The notes: generated by a model not told the origin, from the letters alone. Shown: positions 45,396-55,778, counted from the first letter of the stretch. The stretch is 64,000 nt of DNA from Porphyrobacter sp. (GCA_027533455.1 JAPZUC010000011.1:1-64000), one strand, 5' to 3'. Numbers and translations are program-made.

Positions 45396-46273
45396 GCACG
45401 CTTGATTGGGGCCGCGAGGGGCTGATCTGGCCGCACCGAGAGGTGAGCGACTTCATCCAGACCGGCCGCGCCCGCTGGCACGTGCAGCGCATGGGTTCCG
45501 GCCCGCCGCTGTTGCTGCTCCATGGCACTGGCGCCTCGGTCCATTCGTGGCGCGGGTTGATGCCACTGCTGGCGCAAAGCCACGATGTGATCGCCTTCGA
45601 TCTTCCCCGCCACGCCTTCACCACTGGCCATGATGCCTATGCCATGAGCCTGCCTGCCATGGCGCGCGAGGTGGCCGCGCTGCTTAAGGTGCTTGAGGTG
45701 CAGCCCGCCGCCATTGTCGGCCACTCGGCGGGCGCGGCGATTGCGCTGCAACTGGCGCTCGATCACGCATACACCGGGCCGATCGTGGGCCTCAGCGCGG
45801 CGCTGCGTCCCTTTCCGGGCGCGATGGCGCAGATATTTCCCGCCATTGCCAAGTCACTCTTCGCGAACCCGCTGGTGCCCCGCCTTTTCACTGGCAGCAT
45901 CGACCTCGTCGGCGGAGCCGAGCGGTTCATGTGGCGATCGACCCATTCGCGGATCGAGCCTGCCGGCCTTGCCTGTTACCGCACCCTGCTGAAGCACCCC
46001 GGCCATGCGGGCGGCGCGCTGGCGATGATGGCGAACTGGGACTTGCCCGGCCTACGCGCGCGGATGAGCGAGGTTCGCAATCCCGTGCTGCTGCTCCACG
46101 GGCAGAACGACCCCGCCATTCCGCTCGACTGGGCGCGGGATGCGCAAGGCTGGCTTGCGTATGCGCGGCTGGACGTGCTGCCCGGTCTGGGCCATCTTGC
46201 CCACGAGGAAGCGCCCGAAATCGCCGCAACGCGGATCGCCGCCTTCCTCGAACACGCGCGTCAGGAGAGCTAG
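45392..46273 (+). CDS. bchO: Alpha/beta hydrolase BchO
   Basis: PPLLLLHGTGASVHSWRGLMPLLAQSHDVIAFDLPRHAFT, VGHSAGAAIALQLAL; follows bchID. Confidence 0.93.
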   Translation: MSTLDWGREGLIWPHREVSDFIQTGRARWHVQRMGSGPPLLLLHGTGASVHSWRGLMPLLAQSHDVIAFDLPRHAFTTGHDAYAMSLPAMAREVAALLKVLEVQPAAIVGHSAGAAIALQLALDHAYTGPIVGLSAALRPFPGAMAQIFPAIAKSLFANPLVPRLFTGSIDLVGGAERFMWRSTHSRIEPAGLACYRTLLKHPGHAGGALAMMANWDLPGLRARMSEVRNPVLLLHGQNDPAIPLDWARDAQGWLAYARLDVLPGLGHLAHEEAPEIAATRIAAFLEHARQES

Positions 46274-46277
46274 CGGC

Positions 46278-46436
46278 ATGAACTACGGCTGGATCGAGAT
46301 CGTGCTGTTCTATGGCGGTGCGATCAGCTTCGGCCTGTGGCAGTTCTGGAAGATGGACAGGATGCTGAAAAAGACGCGCGCCGAGAAGGCGGCGAAGGAC
46401 GCAACGGAGCGGGAAGATAACCCGCCTGCCGCCTAA
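46278..46436 (+). CDS. Small single-TM hypothetical protein
   Basis: MNYGWIEIVLFYGGAISFGLWQFWKMDRMLKKTRAEKAAKDATEREDNPPAA, directly after bchO. Confidence 0.6.
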   Translation: MNYGWIEIVLFYGGAISFGLWQFWKMDRMLKKTRAEKAAKDATEREDNPPAA

Positions 46437-47023
46437 AGCCGCGCCGTGAACCGCCCCAGCAGCCGCAGCGTCTCGTAGGCGGAACCGGGCGGCGTGGTGC
46501 CTGCAAGTTCCAGCGACACTGCGCCATGGAGCGCCGACCAGATCAGCCCTTCCATCGCCCGCGCCTCGGCCTCGGCCATGCCAGCGCGGACAAGCCCGTC
46601 GCCATAAGCCGACAGCGTCGCCCGCGCGCGCGCCACCGCCCGGCCCAGCGGGATGTCGCCGCCATCCTCGTGCTGGTGGAGGTCGAACATGAGGCGGTAG
46701 GTGTTGGCGTTGGCGAGGGCGAAATCGATATAGGCGCGCCCCGCCGCCCCTGCCTTCGCGTCAGCGTCACCCGGGGTCGTCGCGTAGGCGTCTTCAAGCA
46801 GTACGGCGAAGCGTTCGAACCCCCGGATACGCACCGCGACAAGGATATCCTCACGGCTTGCGAAATAGCGATAGGGGGTCATCGGGCTCACACCGAGCGC
46901 GGCGGCGATCTGGCGCATCGAGACATTGTCCGCGCCGTTGCGGGCGAACAGCTCCGCCGCGACGTCGCACACCTTCGCCTTGAAGGCGCCAAGATCATCT
47001 TCGGTGAGCGGGCGAGACATCAA
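46433..47023 (-). CDS. TetR/AcrR family transcriptional regulator
   Basis: AAELFARNGADNVSMRQIAAALGVSPMTPYRYFASREDILVAV. Confidence 0.9.
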   Translation of the reverse strand: MMSRPLTEDDLGAFKAKVCDVAAELFARNGADNVSMRQIAAALGVSPMTPYRYFASREDILVAVRIRGFERFAVLLEDAYATTPGDADAKAGAAGRAYIDFALANANTYRLMFDLHQHEDGGDIPLGRAVARARATLSAYGDGLVRAGMAEAEARAMEGLIWSALHGAVSLELAGTTPPGSAYETLRLLGRFTARL

Positions 47024-47057
47024 GCAAGCCTATCCCTTCTCGCTTGACCTCGCAATC

Positions 47058-47081
47058 TTACAGTGTAAATTTACAGTGTAA
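47058..47081. promoter_or_regulatory. Candidate TetR operator: two TTACAGTGTAA palindromes
   Basis: TTACAGTGTAAatTTACAGTGTAA between the divergent tetR and oxidoreductase genes. Confidence 0.75.
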
Positions 47082-47159
47082 GCAACTATTCGATCCATTC
47101 TCTTGCGCGAGATGACGCAAGGGGCGAGGGAATGGCTTCACCGAATTGCGGGGAACTCC

Positions 47160-48557
47160 ATGCGCACGATCGAAACCGACTACCTGATCATAGGCGCAGG
47201 CGCCGTTGGCATGGCCTTTGCCGACACGATCCTCGCCGAAACTGACGCCCACGTGACTATCGTCGATAGGCAGGCGCGGCCCGGCGGGCATTGGAACGAT
47301 GCCTATGGCTTCGTCGCGCTGCACCAGCCCTCGGCCTTCTATGGGGTCAATTCGCTGAGCCTCGGCGAAAATCGCAAGGACGCCCACGGGGTGAACGAGG
47401 GGCTCTATGAACTGGCCTCGGGCGCAGAAGTCTCGGGCTACTATGACAAGGTTATGCGCCAGAGCCTGCTGGCAAGCGGGCGGGTCACCTATCTGCCGAT
47501 GACCGAACACCGCGGCGCGGGCCGGGTAGTGTCGCTGATGTCGGGCGAGCAGACCTCTGTAACGGTGCGCCGCAAGACGGTCGAGAGCGCTTACAGCAGC
47601 CCGGTCATTCCGGCCAACCACACCCCGCGCTTCAGCGTGAGCGAAGGCGTTCGGCTGGTGCCCCCGGGCGCGCTGCCGCGCCTGTGGCTGGAGCCCGCCC
47701 GGCCAGAGCGTTTCGTGATTCTCGGCGGCGGCAAGACCGCGATGGATGCGGTCGGTTGGCTCTTGGCGATGGGCGCGCCCCCGCAAGCGATCCAGTGGGT
47801 GCGCCCGCGCGACAGCTGGCTGATCGACCGTAGCGGCACCCAGCCCGGCGCAGAGTTCTTCGATGAAGTCTTCGGCCGCCAGCTCGCCCAGATGCGCGCG
47901 TTTGCCGAAGGCACCTCGCCTGAGGATATTTTCAGCAGGCTCGAAGCATCAGGCGTGATGCTGCGGATCGACCCGTCCGTGACGCCGACCATGTTCCACT
48001 ACGCCACGATCTCGCAAGGCGAGGTTGCGGCGCTGCGGCAGGTGACAAACGTGGTGCGCAAGGGCCGGGTCACTGCCCTGACCAGCGAGGCGATCGTTCT
48101 CGAGCACGGCACCGAACCCGCGGTGCCGGGGGCGCTTTACATCGATTGCACCGCATCGGCAGTCGAACCGCGCGCGCCCCAGCCGATCTTTGAAGGCGAT
48201 CGCATCGTTCCTCAGTTGGTGCGCGTGCCCCAACCGTGCTTCTCGGCCGCGCTGGTCGCCTTTGTTGAGGCCCATTACGAAGGCGATGACGCCAAGAATG
48301 CACTGTGCCGCACTGTGCCCTTCCCGCATTCGCTGAAGGATTACCTCACCACCAACATCGTCAACATCATGAACCAGGGCGCGTGGTTCGGGGACGAGCG
48401 GCTGGGTGCATGGATCCGCCAGAGCCGGCTCGACGGGTTCGGCAAGATCGCTGCCGGGGTCGACCGCAGCGATACGGCGCGGGTGGCGATGCTGCAGGAG
48501 CTACGCGCGACCGGCCCCGCGGCAGTTGCCAACCTGATGCGAGTGGCGGCCGCTTGA
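47160..48557 (+). CDS. FAD/NAD(P)-binding oxidoreductase
   Basis: TDYLIIGAGAVGMAFADTILAETDAHVTIVDRQARPGGHWNDAYGFVALHQPS; second nucleotide-binding motif FVILGGGKTAMDAVGWLL. Confidence 0.8.
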   Translation: MRTIETDYLIIGAGAVGMAFADTILAETDAHVTIVDRQARPGGHWNDAYGFVALHQPSAFYGVNSLSLGENRKDAHGVNEGLYELASGAEVSGYYDKVMRQSLLASGRVTYLPMTEHRGAGRVVSLMSGEQTSVTVRRKTVESAYSSPVIPANHTPRFSVSEGVRLVPPGALPRLWLEPARPERFVILGGGKTAMDAVGWLLAMGAPPQAIQWVRPRDSWLIDRSGTQPGAEFFDEVFGRQLAQMRAFAEGTSPEDIFSRLEASGVMLRIDPSVTPTMFHYATISQGEVAALRQVTNVVRKGRVTALTSEAIVLEHGTEPAVPGALYIDCTASAVEPRAPQPIFEGDRIVPQLVRVPQPCFSAALVAFVEAHYEGDDAKNALCRTVPFPHSLKDYLTTNIVNIMNQGAWFGDERLGAWIRQSRLDGFGKIAAGVDRSDTARVAMLQELRATGPAAVANLMRVAAA

Positions 48558-48567
48558 TCCTCGGGTC

Positions 48568-49490
48568 TCACCCCTTCTTGCGCGGCATCCGGTAGGGCAG
48601 CATGAACTGCACCAGCCTCGAGGAGAAGCGCCGCATGTCGAGGCTTTCCTGCACCGCCACCACCTCCTCACCGAGGAAGCGCGAGGCAAGCTCGCTGCGG
48701 GCGTAGAAAGGCGTGTCCTCCCATGTCCGGCGCACTTCGGCGACGCCGATATCGGAACGGGTGCGGCGGGTGATCCCCCACTTGCTATCGGGCAGCGCGG
48801 CGATGGGGGGCAGATCGACCGGCTCGGGCACGCCCTTCGCGTCAAACCTCAAGGCGCTGGCGAACAGCGAGCCGTCCCCGCGCTCGCCCTCGTAGCATAC
48901 CAGTGCGCCTTCCTTCAGATGCGCGCGCGACCAGTGCCAGGTGTTGAAGCCGGTCTCCAGCGGCTCGGCCCCGCGATTGTGATCGAGATAAGCCTTGCCG
49001 CTCCAGCTGATGCCGGGCGAGGTCATCTCCACCTCGATCCGCGCGCAAGGCGCAAGACAATGCCAGATGTGGTTTTCCTGCGCATCGAGCGCGAAGGCGG
49101 TGCGGTTGAGCATCTCGGGAAACACCCGCACCCGACCACGCACCGGGCGCTGCCACGGCACGAACAGGCGCTTGTCGCCCTCCACGATATCGATGGTGAG
49201 CGCCCCGTCCTCCCAGCGGACATTGCTAGGTCCGATGGCGAGGTTTGACGCCTCGCGCTCCACGGCGCTCGACCCGCGCTCGGTCATCGCCCAGCGCGCC
49301 TGTGGCCCGTAGAGCGCGACGTTGAGCGAACAATGGTTCAGCGGATCGCCCCGCCCGCTCTTCTTATAATAGGGCGAAAACACAGAGCCCAGAAAGGCGA
49401 TGATCGTCAGCCCGTGCTGCCCGTCGTCGCTGATCGCGTCGACATACCACCAGGTGTAGCCGCCGGGCGGGATGTCTTCATCGAAGCGAG
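48568..49490 (-). CDS. crtC: Carotenoid 1,2-hydratase CrtC; start codon unresolved
   Basis: DIPPGGYTWWYVDAISDDGQHGLTIIAFLGSVFSPYYKKSGR...NHCSLNVALYG; 5' end overlaps crtD and no canonical start is visible close upstream. Confidence 0.9.
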
Positions 49491-50969
49491 GTCCTTCGCG
49501 ATCACCCGCGCGGCCAGCTGCCCGGATAAGGCTGCCATGGGCACCCCAGCCGCCGGATGGGTCGCCCCGCCCGTGCAATAGAGACCTGCCAGCCGCGTTT
49601 TCGGCCCCTGCCGCTGGAAGGAGGCCGCCCAACCGTGCGACGCTCTGCCATAAAGGGCGCCGCCCGTGGCCGGGAACAGGGCTTCCCAATCCTCTGGGGT
49701 CATGAGCTGATGCGGGAAGGGCTGTTCCAGTGTCAGGCCGCAGCGTTCCAGCGTCGCCATCATGGCTTGCGTGCATCGGGCTCTCTCCTCGGGTGTGTAA
49801 GTGTGAACGTCTCCATCAGCGGGGGCGTTGACGATGATCTGGAGGCGCTCGCGGCCTTCCGGCGGCGGCGCGTGATGGTCCGCACCGCGATCGATGGCGC
49901 AGACATAGACGGTGGGCTCTGACGGGGTGGAGCCGCTGGCGATCTCGCGGAATTCAGCCGCGTAATCGCGCGAGAAAAAGACGTTGTGATGCGTCAGCGC
50001 GAAGCCCTTGGTCCGGGCGTGGGCATACCATACCAGCGCCGAGAGCGAACGTTTGCCGCGCGGGATCGCGGGGACGGCGCGGCTGGCCGCCTCGCCGAAA
50101 CGCCCGGTGGCAAGCGCCGAAGGATCGCCGTTGCAAATCACGATATCGGCGGGGAACACCTCACCATTGGCAAGCCGCACGCCGCTTGTCCGGCCCTTGG
50201 CGGTAAGGATTTCTTTCACCCCTGCTCCCGTGCGGATCCGCGCGCCCTGCCGTTCGGCCAGCCCGGCCAGCGCCTTGGCCAGCGCGTGGATCCCGCCTTC
50301 GATCAGCCAGACGCCGCGCGCCTCGACATGGGCGATGAGCATGAGCGTGGCGGGCGCGGCAAAGGGCGATGATCCGCAATAGGTCGCATAGCGGCCAAAA
50401 AGTTGCTGGAGTCGCGGATCGGCGAAATGCTGGCCGAGCGCCCGCCACATCCCGTCGAAGGGGCGCATCGCCATCATTTCGGGCAGTTTGGTCAGGCCCA
50501 TGCGCCACATCATCGGCAGCGGGGTTGATGCCTTGTCACCGCGCAGGAAGGGATCTTCAAGGACATTGAAGATGCGCGCCGCCTCGGCCGTGAAGGCGCG
50601 GTATCCGCGCGCGGCCTGCGCCCCGGCAAAACGGCCGACGGCATCGGCACTGGCCTCGGGATCAGCGAAAAGATCAAGCGTGCCGGTGTCGTCCCAGGCA
50701 TGGCGTGCGAGGACATCGGCCTTGCGGACGGTCACATGATCATCGAGCTGTGCTCCGCAAGCCGCGAAGACCTCGTCGAAAACCGTCCGATAGGTGAAGA
50801 CCGTGGGGCCGCCGTCGATCGCCGCGCCGTCGACCTGGACCCGGCGCGCCTTGCCTCCAACCCAGGCCTCTTTCTCGAACACGGTGACGTCCGCGCCACG
50901 CGCGGCCAACAGGGCGGCGCTGGTGAGGCCGCCAATACCTGCTCCGATCACGGCGACTCGCGCGTTCAC
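49407..50969 (-). CDS. crtD: CrtD-type carotenoid desaturase (phytoene desaturase family)
   Basis: VAVIGAGIGGLTSAALLAARGADVTVFEKEAWVGGKARRVQVDGAAIDGGPTVFTYRTVFDEVF; C-terminal CTGGATHPAAGVPMAALSG; GTG start. Confidence 0.93.
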   Translation of the reverse strand: MNARVAVIGAGIGGLTSAALLAARGADVTVFEKEAWVGGKARRVQVDGAAIDGGPTVFTYRTVFDEVFAACGAQLDDHVTVRKADVLARHAWDDTGTLDLFADPEASADAVGRFAGAQAARGYRAFTAEAARIFNVLEDPFLRGDKASTPLPMMWRMGLTKLPEMMAMRPFDGMWRALGQHFADPRLQQLFGRYATYCGSSPFAAPATLMLIAHVEARGVWLIEGGIHALAKALAGLAERQGARIRTGAGVKEILTAKGRTSGVRLANGEVFPADIVICNGDPSALATGRFGEAASRAVPAIPRGKRSLSALVWYAHARTKGFALTHHNVFFSRDYAAEFREIASGSTPSEPTVYVCAIDRGADHHAPPPEGRERLQIIVNAPADGDVHTYTPEERARCTQAMMATLERCGLTLEQPFPHQLMTPEDWEALFPATGGALYGRASHGWAASFQRQGPKTRLAGLYCTGGATHPAAGVPMAALSGQLAARVIAKDLASMKTSRPAATPGGMSTRSATTGSTG

Positions 50970-51022
50970 TGGTCCCTCGCTCCCGTCGATCCCGCGATTA
51001 TCATTGACCTTACGCGCCCGTC

Positions 51023-51040
51023 TGTCCAATTAATTAGACA
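51023..51040. promoter_or_regulatory. Candidate PpsR/CrtJ box between crtD and crtF
   Basis: TGTccaattaattagACA, fits TGT-N12-ACA. Confidence 0.85.
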
Positions 51041-51064
51041 TATGGTCTGTAAAGCAACCTCACA

Positions 51065-52189
51065 GTGAGCCTCTGGGCCGAATTCAGACTGAGTTATGTC
51101 GCAAGACGCAACCGCGTCTTTTCCTCACCAAAATTCCAGCATTGGGCAGCGCGCTTGCCCCTGATCCGTTGGATTGCAAGGAGCCGCGCGAACGGGGCCT
51201 TCGATCTGCTGGCGGGCTTTGCCTATTCGCAGGTCCTGCGCGCCTACGTGGAATCCGGGCTGTTCGATATTCTGCAGGACGGACCGCTGTCCGCCGCAGC
51301 GATTGCGCCGCGCCTCGGGTCGTCGGAAGCCGCAACGCTCACCCTGCTGCGAGCCGGTCGCCCGCTGATGCTGTCGGAAGAGCCCGCCCCCGATCACTGG
51401 ATGCTGGGCGAACAAGGCGCTGTCTTTGCTACCAATCCCGGCGTGCAAGCGATGGTGCGCCACCACCGCCTGCTCTATGCCGACCTCGCCGATCCCCTCG
51501 CCCTGTTGCGCGCAGACCGCGCCGAGCCCTCGTCCCTGTCGCGCTTCTGGACCTATGCAGGCGCGCTCCAAGGGGCGACCGAAAGGGGTGAGGATACGGC
51601 CGAATACTCGCAGCTGATGGCCACCTCGCAACACTTTGTGGCGGACGAGGTTCTGGCGACGGTGGCGTTCCGTGATGTCGAGCGGCTGCTTGACGTGGGC
51701 GGCGGGCACGGCGCCTTCCTGCGGCATATCGGCACGGCCTGGCCGCACCTGAAGCTCGGCCTGTTCGACCTCCCCGAAGTGGTGGAGGCCGGCGCGCGGA
51801 TGCTGGGAGAAGCCGTGGGCATCGGCCGCGTGACCCCCCATCCCGGCAATTTCTTCAGCGATTCCATGCCGAAAGGCTACGACATGGTGTCGCTGATCCG
51901 GATCCTCCACGATCACGATGATGCGCCCGCGCAGAGCCTCCTCACCAATATCCACAAGAGTCTTGCCCCCGGGGCTCGGCTGCTGATCGCCGAACCGATG
52001 GCGCGCATCCCTGGAGCGGAGGCAATGGGGGAAGCGTTTTTCGGCCTCTACCTGTGGGCGATGGGATCGGGCCGCCCCCGCAGTCCTGCCGAAATCATCG
52101 CCATGACCCGCGCGGCAGGCTTCACGAGTGCTCGTCTCGTCGCAACCGCGCAACCGGTCAACGCAAGCGTCATCATCGCCACTGCCTGA
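51065..52189 (+). CDS. crtF: CrtF-type O-methyltransferase
   Basis: Methyltransferase with FRDVERLLDVGGGHGAFLRHIGTAWPHLKLGLFDLPEVVE; between crtD and bchC; GTG start. Confidence 0.92.
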   Translation: MSLWAEFRLSYVARRNRVFSSPKFQHWAARLPLIRWIARSRANGAFDLLAGFAYSQVLRAYVESGLFDILQDGPLSAAAIAPRLGSSEAATLTLLRAGRPLMLSEEPAPDHWMLGEQGAVFATNPGVQAMVRHHRLLYADLADPLALLRADRAEPSSLSRFWTYAGALQGATERGEDTAEYSQLMATSQHFVADEVLATVAFRDVERLLDVGGGHGAFLRHIGTAWPHLKLGLFDLPEVVEAGARMLGEAVGIGRVTPHPGNFFSDSMPKGYDMVSLIRILHDHDDAPAQSLLTNIHKSLAPGARLLIAEPMARIPGAEAMGEAFFGLYLWAMGSGRPRSPAEIIAMTRAAGFTSARLVATAQPVNASVIIATA

Positions 52190-52197
52190 GGGAAACT

Positions 52198-52215
52198 TGT
52201 CCAATAAGTTTGACA
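52198..52215. promoter_or_regulatory. Candidate PpsR/CrtJ box upstream of bchC
   Basis: TGTccaataagtttgACA, fits TGT-N12-ACA; its 3' end overlaps a TTGACA hexamer. Confidence 0.85.
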
Positions 52216-52312
52216 GTGCAAAGCGTAAGGCGTAGCAAACACTCGGCAGAACGCAGCAGCTGAGTTTCCGACTCGGTATCGCTCTTGCGAATTGCTCGGA
52301 GAGAACAAGAAC

Positions 52313-53260
52313 ATGAACACCTTGGCTGTCATCCTAGAAGCACCGGAGCGCCTCGCTCTCCGCGCGCTTGAGATGAAGCCAGTCGAAGCTTCGGATGTTC
52401 TCGTCGAAATCGCCTGGAGCGGAATCAGCACTGGCACCGAAAAACTCCTCTTTACCGGACGCATGCCGCCCTTCCCTGGCCTCGGCTATCCGCTGGTGCC
52501 GGGTTACGAATCGGTTGGCCGCATCGTGGACGCCGGGCCTGAAGTCCGCGCGCGGATCGGCGACTGGGTCTTCGTTCCGGGTGCAAACTGTTACACCGAT
52601 GCGCGCGGCCTGTTCGGCGGCACAGCGCAACGGGTCATTGTTCCGTCGGCGCGGGCGCTGCCGATCCCCGAGCACCTGGGCGAATCCGGGGTGCTCTGCG
52701 CGCTCGCGGCGACGGCACTCCACGCAATCAAGGGTGGCTTCGCCAAATCGGCAGCTCTGCCTGACCTCATCGTCGGCCACGGCGTTCTTGGCCGCCTGCT
52801 CGCCCGGCTGACGCTGGCGCTGGGCGGCGCAGCGCCAACCGTGTGGGAAACCAACGCCGCGCGCCGCCTCGGCGCAACCGCTTACAACGTCATCGACCCT
52901 GCCACAGATGATCGCCGCGACTACCGCGCGATCTACGACGCCAGCGGCGATGCCCGCCTGATCGACGATCTCGTCATGCGCCTGTCCAAAGGCGGCGAGA
53001 TCGTGCTCGCGGGCTTCTATTCCGAGCGGGTCAGCTTCGCCTTCCCGGCGGCCTTCATGCGCGAGGCGCATTTCCGCGTCGCTGCGGAATGGCAGCCCGG
53101 CGATCTCGCGGAAACGCGTTCGCTGATCGAATGCGGGCGACTCGATCTCACGGGTCTTGTCACCAACCGGCGTCCCGCCGGAGAGGCGCTCGACGCCTAC
53201 CCCCAAGCCTTCAGCGATCCCGATTGCCTGAAGATGGTTCTCGATTGGAGCGAATGCTGA
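52313..53260 (+). CDS. bchC: Bacteriochlorophyllide a dehydrogenase BchC
   Basis: VEIAWSGISTGTEKLLFTGRMPPFPGLGYPLVPGYESVGRIVDAG; precedes bchXYZ. Confidence 0.96.
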   Translation: MNTLAVILEAPERLALRALEMKPVEASDVLVEIAWSGISTGTEKLLFTGRMPPFPGLGYPLVPGYESVGRIVDAGPEVRARIGDWVFVPGANCYTDARGLFGGTAQRVIVPSARALPIPEHLGESGVLCALAATALHAIKGGFAKSAALPDLIVGHGVLGRLLARLTLALGGAAPTVWETNAARRLGATAYNVIDPATDDRRDYRAIYDASGDARLIDDLVMRLSKGGEIVLAGFYSERVSFAFPAAFMREAHFRVAAEWQPGDLAETRSLIECGRLDLTGLVTNRRPAGEALDAYPQAFSDPDCLKMVLDWSEC

Positions 53261-54249
53261 TGTCCGTGCTTGATACCCAGGCGGCCGACCTTCGCGAAGA
53301 AGCAAGCCACGAACCCGATCCGGTCCACACCGGCGAGGTGAAGAGCGAGACGCAGGTCATCGCGATCTATGGCAAAGGCGGGAGCGGCAAGAGCTTCGCG
53401 CTCTCCAACCTCAGCTACATGATGGCTCAGCAGGGCAAGCGCGTGCTTCTGATCGGCTGCGATCCCAAGAGCGACACGACGTCGCTCCTGTTCGGCGGCA
53501 AGTCCTGCCCGACGATCATCGAAACCTCGTCGCGCAAGAAGCTCGCCGGGGAAGAGGTGAAGATCGAGGACGTGTGCTTCCAGCGTGACGGCGTCTTCGC
53601 GATGGAGCTCGGCGGCCCTGAAGTCGGTCGCGGTTGCGGCGGGCGCGGGATCATCCACGGCTTCGAACTGCTCGAGAAGCTCGGCTTCCACGACTGGGGC
53701 TTCGATTACGTCCTGCTTGATTTCCTCGGCGACGTGGTGTGCGGCGGCTTCGGCCTGCCGATCGCCCGCGACATGTGCCAGAAGGTGATCGTGGTCGGCT
53801 CGAACGACCTGCAATCGCTCTACGTGGCGAACAATGTCTGCCAAGCGGTCGAATACTTCCGCAAGATGGGCGGCAATGTCGGTGTGGCCGGCATGATCGT
53901 CAACAAGGATGACGGCACCGGCGAAGCGCACGCCTTCGCTGAGGCGGTCGGCATTCCGGTGCTCACCGCGATCCCCGCGAACGAGGATATCCGTCGCAAG
54001 AGCGCCAATTACCAGATCATCGGCATTCCCGGCGGCGAATGGGCGAGCCTGTTCGAAGAGCTGGCGATCAACGTCGCCGAAGCCCCGCCCCTGCGCCCCA
54101 CCCCGCTCGATCAGGACGGATTGCTCGGCCTGTTCAGCGCCGATGTGACCGGCGCCAATGTCGAACTCATCCCCGCCACTCAGGCGGACATGCGCGGCGG
54201 CGTCTTCGAAGTCCGTCCGACCCTCGAAGTGATCTACGACGAGGCATGA
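53260..54249 (+). CDS. bchX: Chlorophyllide a reductase iron protein subunit X
   Basis: NifH-like AIYGKGGSGKSFALSNLSYMMAQQGKRVLLIGCDPKSDTTSLLFGGKSCPTIIET; ATG at 53254 also possible. Confidence 0.98.
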   Translation: MSVLDTQAADLREEASHEPDPVHTGEVKSETQVIAIYGKGGSGKSFALSNLSYMMAQQGKRVLLIGCDPKSDTTSLLFGGKSCPTIIETSSRKKLAGEEVKIEDVCFQRDGVFAMELGGPEVGRGCGGRGIIHGFELLEKLGFHDWGFDYVLLDFLGDVVCGGFGLPIARDMCQKVIVVGSNDLQSLYVANNVCQAVEYFRKMGGNVGVAGMIVNKDDGTGEAHAFAEAVGIPVLTAIPANEDIRRKSANYQIIGIPGGEWASLFEELAINVAEAPPLRPTPLDQDGLLGLFSADVTGANVELIPATQADMRGGVFEVRPTLEVIYDEA

Positions 54250-55778
54250 GCGACCATAACGCCTTTGACGCCGTCCCACGCGCTGCTGACCGGATCGATC
54301 TCGATCCTCCGGCAGCAGGGGGCTGCACATCGAAGGACACCATGAACGAGGCCGCCCGCGCCGCAGGCAAGAGCGAGATCCTCGATCAATATGCCGCCGA
54401 TTATCCCGTCGGCCCCCACGATCAACCCCAATCCATGTGCCCCGCGTTCGGGTCACTCCGGGTGGGCCTGAGAATGCGGCGCACTGCGACCGTGCTCTCG
54501 GGCTCGGCCTGCTGTGTCTATGGCCTGACCTTCACCTCGCACTTCTACGGCGCGCGGCGGACGGTAGGCTATGTGCCCTTCTCTTCGGAAACGTTGGTGA
54601 CGGGCAAGCTGTTCGAAGACATCAAGGAAGCGGTTGAAGGCCTCGCCGATCCTGAGAATTACGATGCGATCGTGGTCACCAACCTGTGCGTCCCGACCGC
54701 AAGCGGCGTGCCGCTGCGTCTGCTGGGCAAGGCGATCAACGGCGTGCGGATCATCGGCATCGACGTGCCGGGCTTCGGCATTCCGACCCACGCCGAAGCC
54801 AAGGACGTACTGGCGGGCGCGATGCTCAACTACGCCCGCGAAGAAGTGGCCGCCGGCCCTGTCGCGGCTCCGCGTGAACGGTCTGACCTGCCGACTGTGG
54901 CCCTGCTGGGCGAGATGTTCCCGGCCGATCCGGTCGTCATCGGCCAGATGCTCGCCCCTCTCGGGCTGGCTGCTGGCCCTGTGGTGCCGACCCGCGAATG
55001 GCGCGAGCTCTATGCCGCGCTCGATTGCTCGGTCGTCGCTGCGATCCACCCGTTCTACACCGCCTCTATCCGCGAATTCGAAGCCGCGGGCCGCCCGGTG
55101 ATCGGTTCGGCTCCCGTCGGTGCGGATGGCACCGCCGCGTGGCTGCAAGCCATCGGTGACACGATGGGCCTTCCGCAAGCCAAAGTCGATGCCGTCAAGG
55201 ACGCGATGATCGCTGCCTGCCGCGGTGCTATCGAAAAGATGCCGATCAAGGGCAGGATCACGGTCTCGGGCTATGAAGGTTCCGAACTTCTGGTTGCCCG
55301 CCTGCTGATCGAAAGCGGTGCCGAAGTGCCTTACGTCGGCTCTGCCTGCCCGCGCACCAAGTGGTCGGATACCGACCGCGAATGGCTCGAAGCGCGCGGC
55401 GTGCAGGTCCAGTTCCGCGCGAGCCTTGAGCAGGATATCGCTGCGGTCGAGGAATACCGCCCCGATCTCGCCATCGGCACCACACCGGTGGTGCAGCACG
55501 CTAAGGCGAAGGCGATCCCGTCGCTCTACTTCACCAACCTCATCTCGGCCCGTCCGCTGATGGGTCCTGCAGGGGCTGGCAGCCTCGCCACCGTGATCAA
55601 CGCCGCGATGGGCAACAAGGCGCGCTTCGATGCGATGCGCGACTTCTTCGAAGGTGTCGGGACAGAACACGCTGCTGGCGTATGGGAAGAGCTCCCAGTC
55701 GACCGGCCCAAGTTCCGCAAGAAGTACGCAGCCCTGAATGAAGCGGCGCGCAAGGCATCGGAGGCGATCGGATCATGA
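54246..55778 (+). CDS. bchY: Chlorophyllide a reductase subunit Y
   Basis: [64 protein letters not shown]. Confidence 0.98.
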   Translation: MSDHNAFDAVPRAADRIDLDPPAAGGCTSKDTMNEAARAAGKSEILDQYAADYPVGPHDQPQSMCPAFGSLRVGLRMRRTATVLSGSACCVYGLTFTSHFYGARRTVGYVPFSSETLVTGKLFEDIKEAVEGLADPENYDAIVVTNLCVPTASGVPLRLLGKAINGVRIIGIDVPGFGIPTHAEAKDVLAGAMLNYAREEVAAGPVAAPRERSDLPTVALLGEMFPADPVVIGQMLAPLGLAAGPVVPTREWRELYAALDCSVVAAIHPFYTASIREFEAAGRPVIGSAPVGADGTAAWLQAIGDTMGLPQAKVDAVKDAMIAACRGAIEKMPIKGRITVSGYEGSELLVARLLIESGAEVPYVGSACPRTKWSDTDREWLEARGVQVQFRASLEQDIAAVEEYRPDLAIGTTPVVQHAKAKAIPSLYFTNLISARPLMGPAGAGSLATVINAAMGNKARFDAMRDFFEGVGTEHAAGVWEELPVDRPKFRKKYAALNEAARKASEAIGS

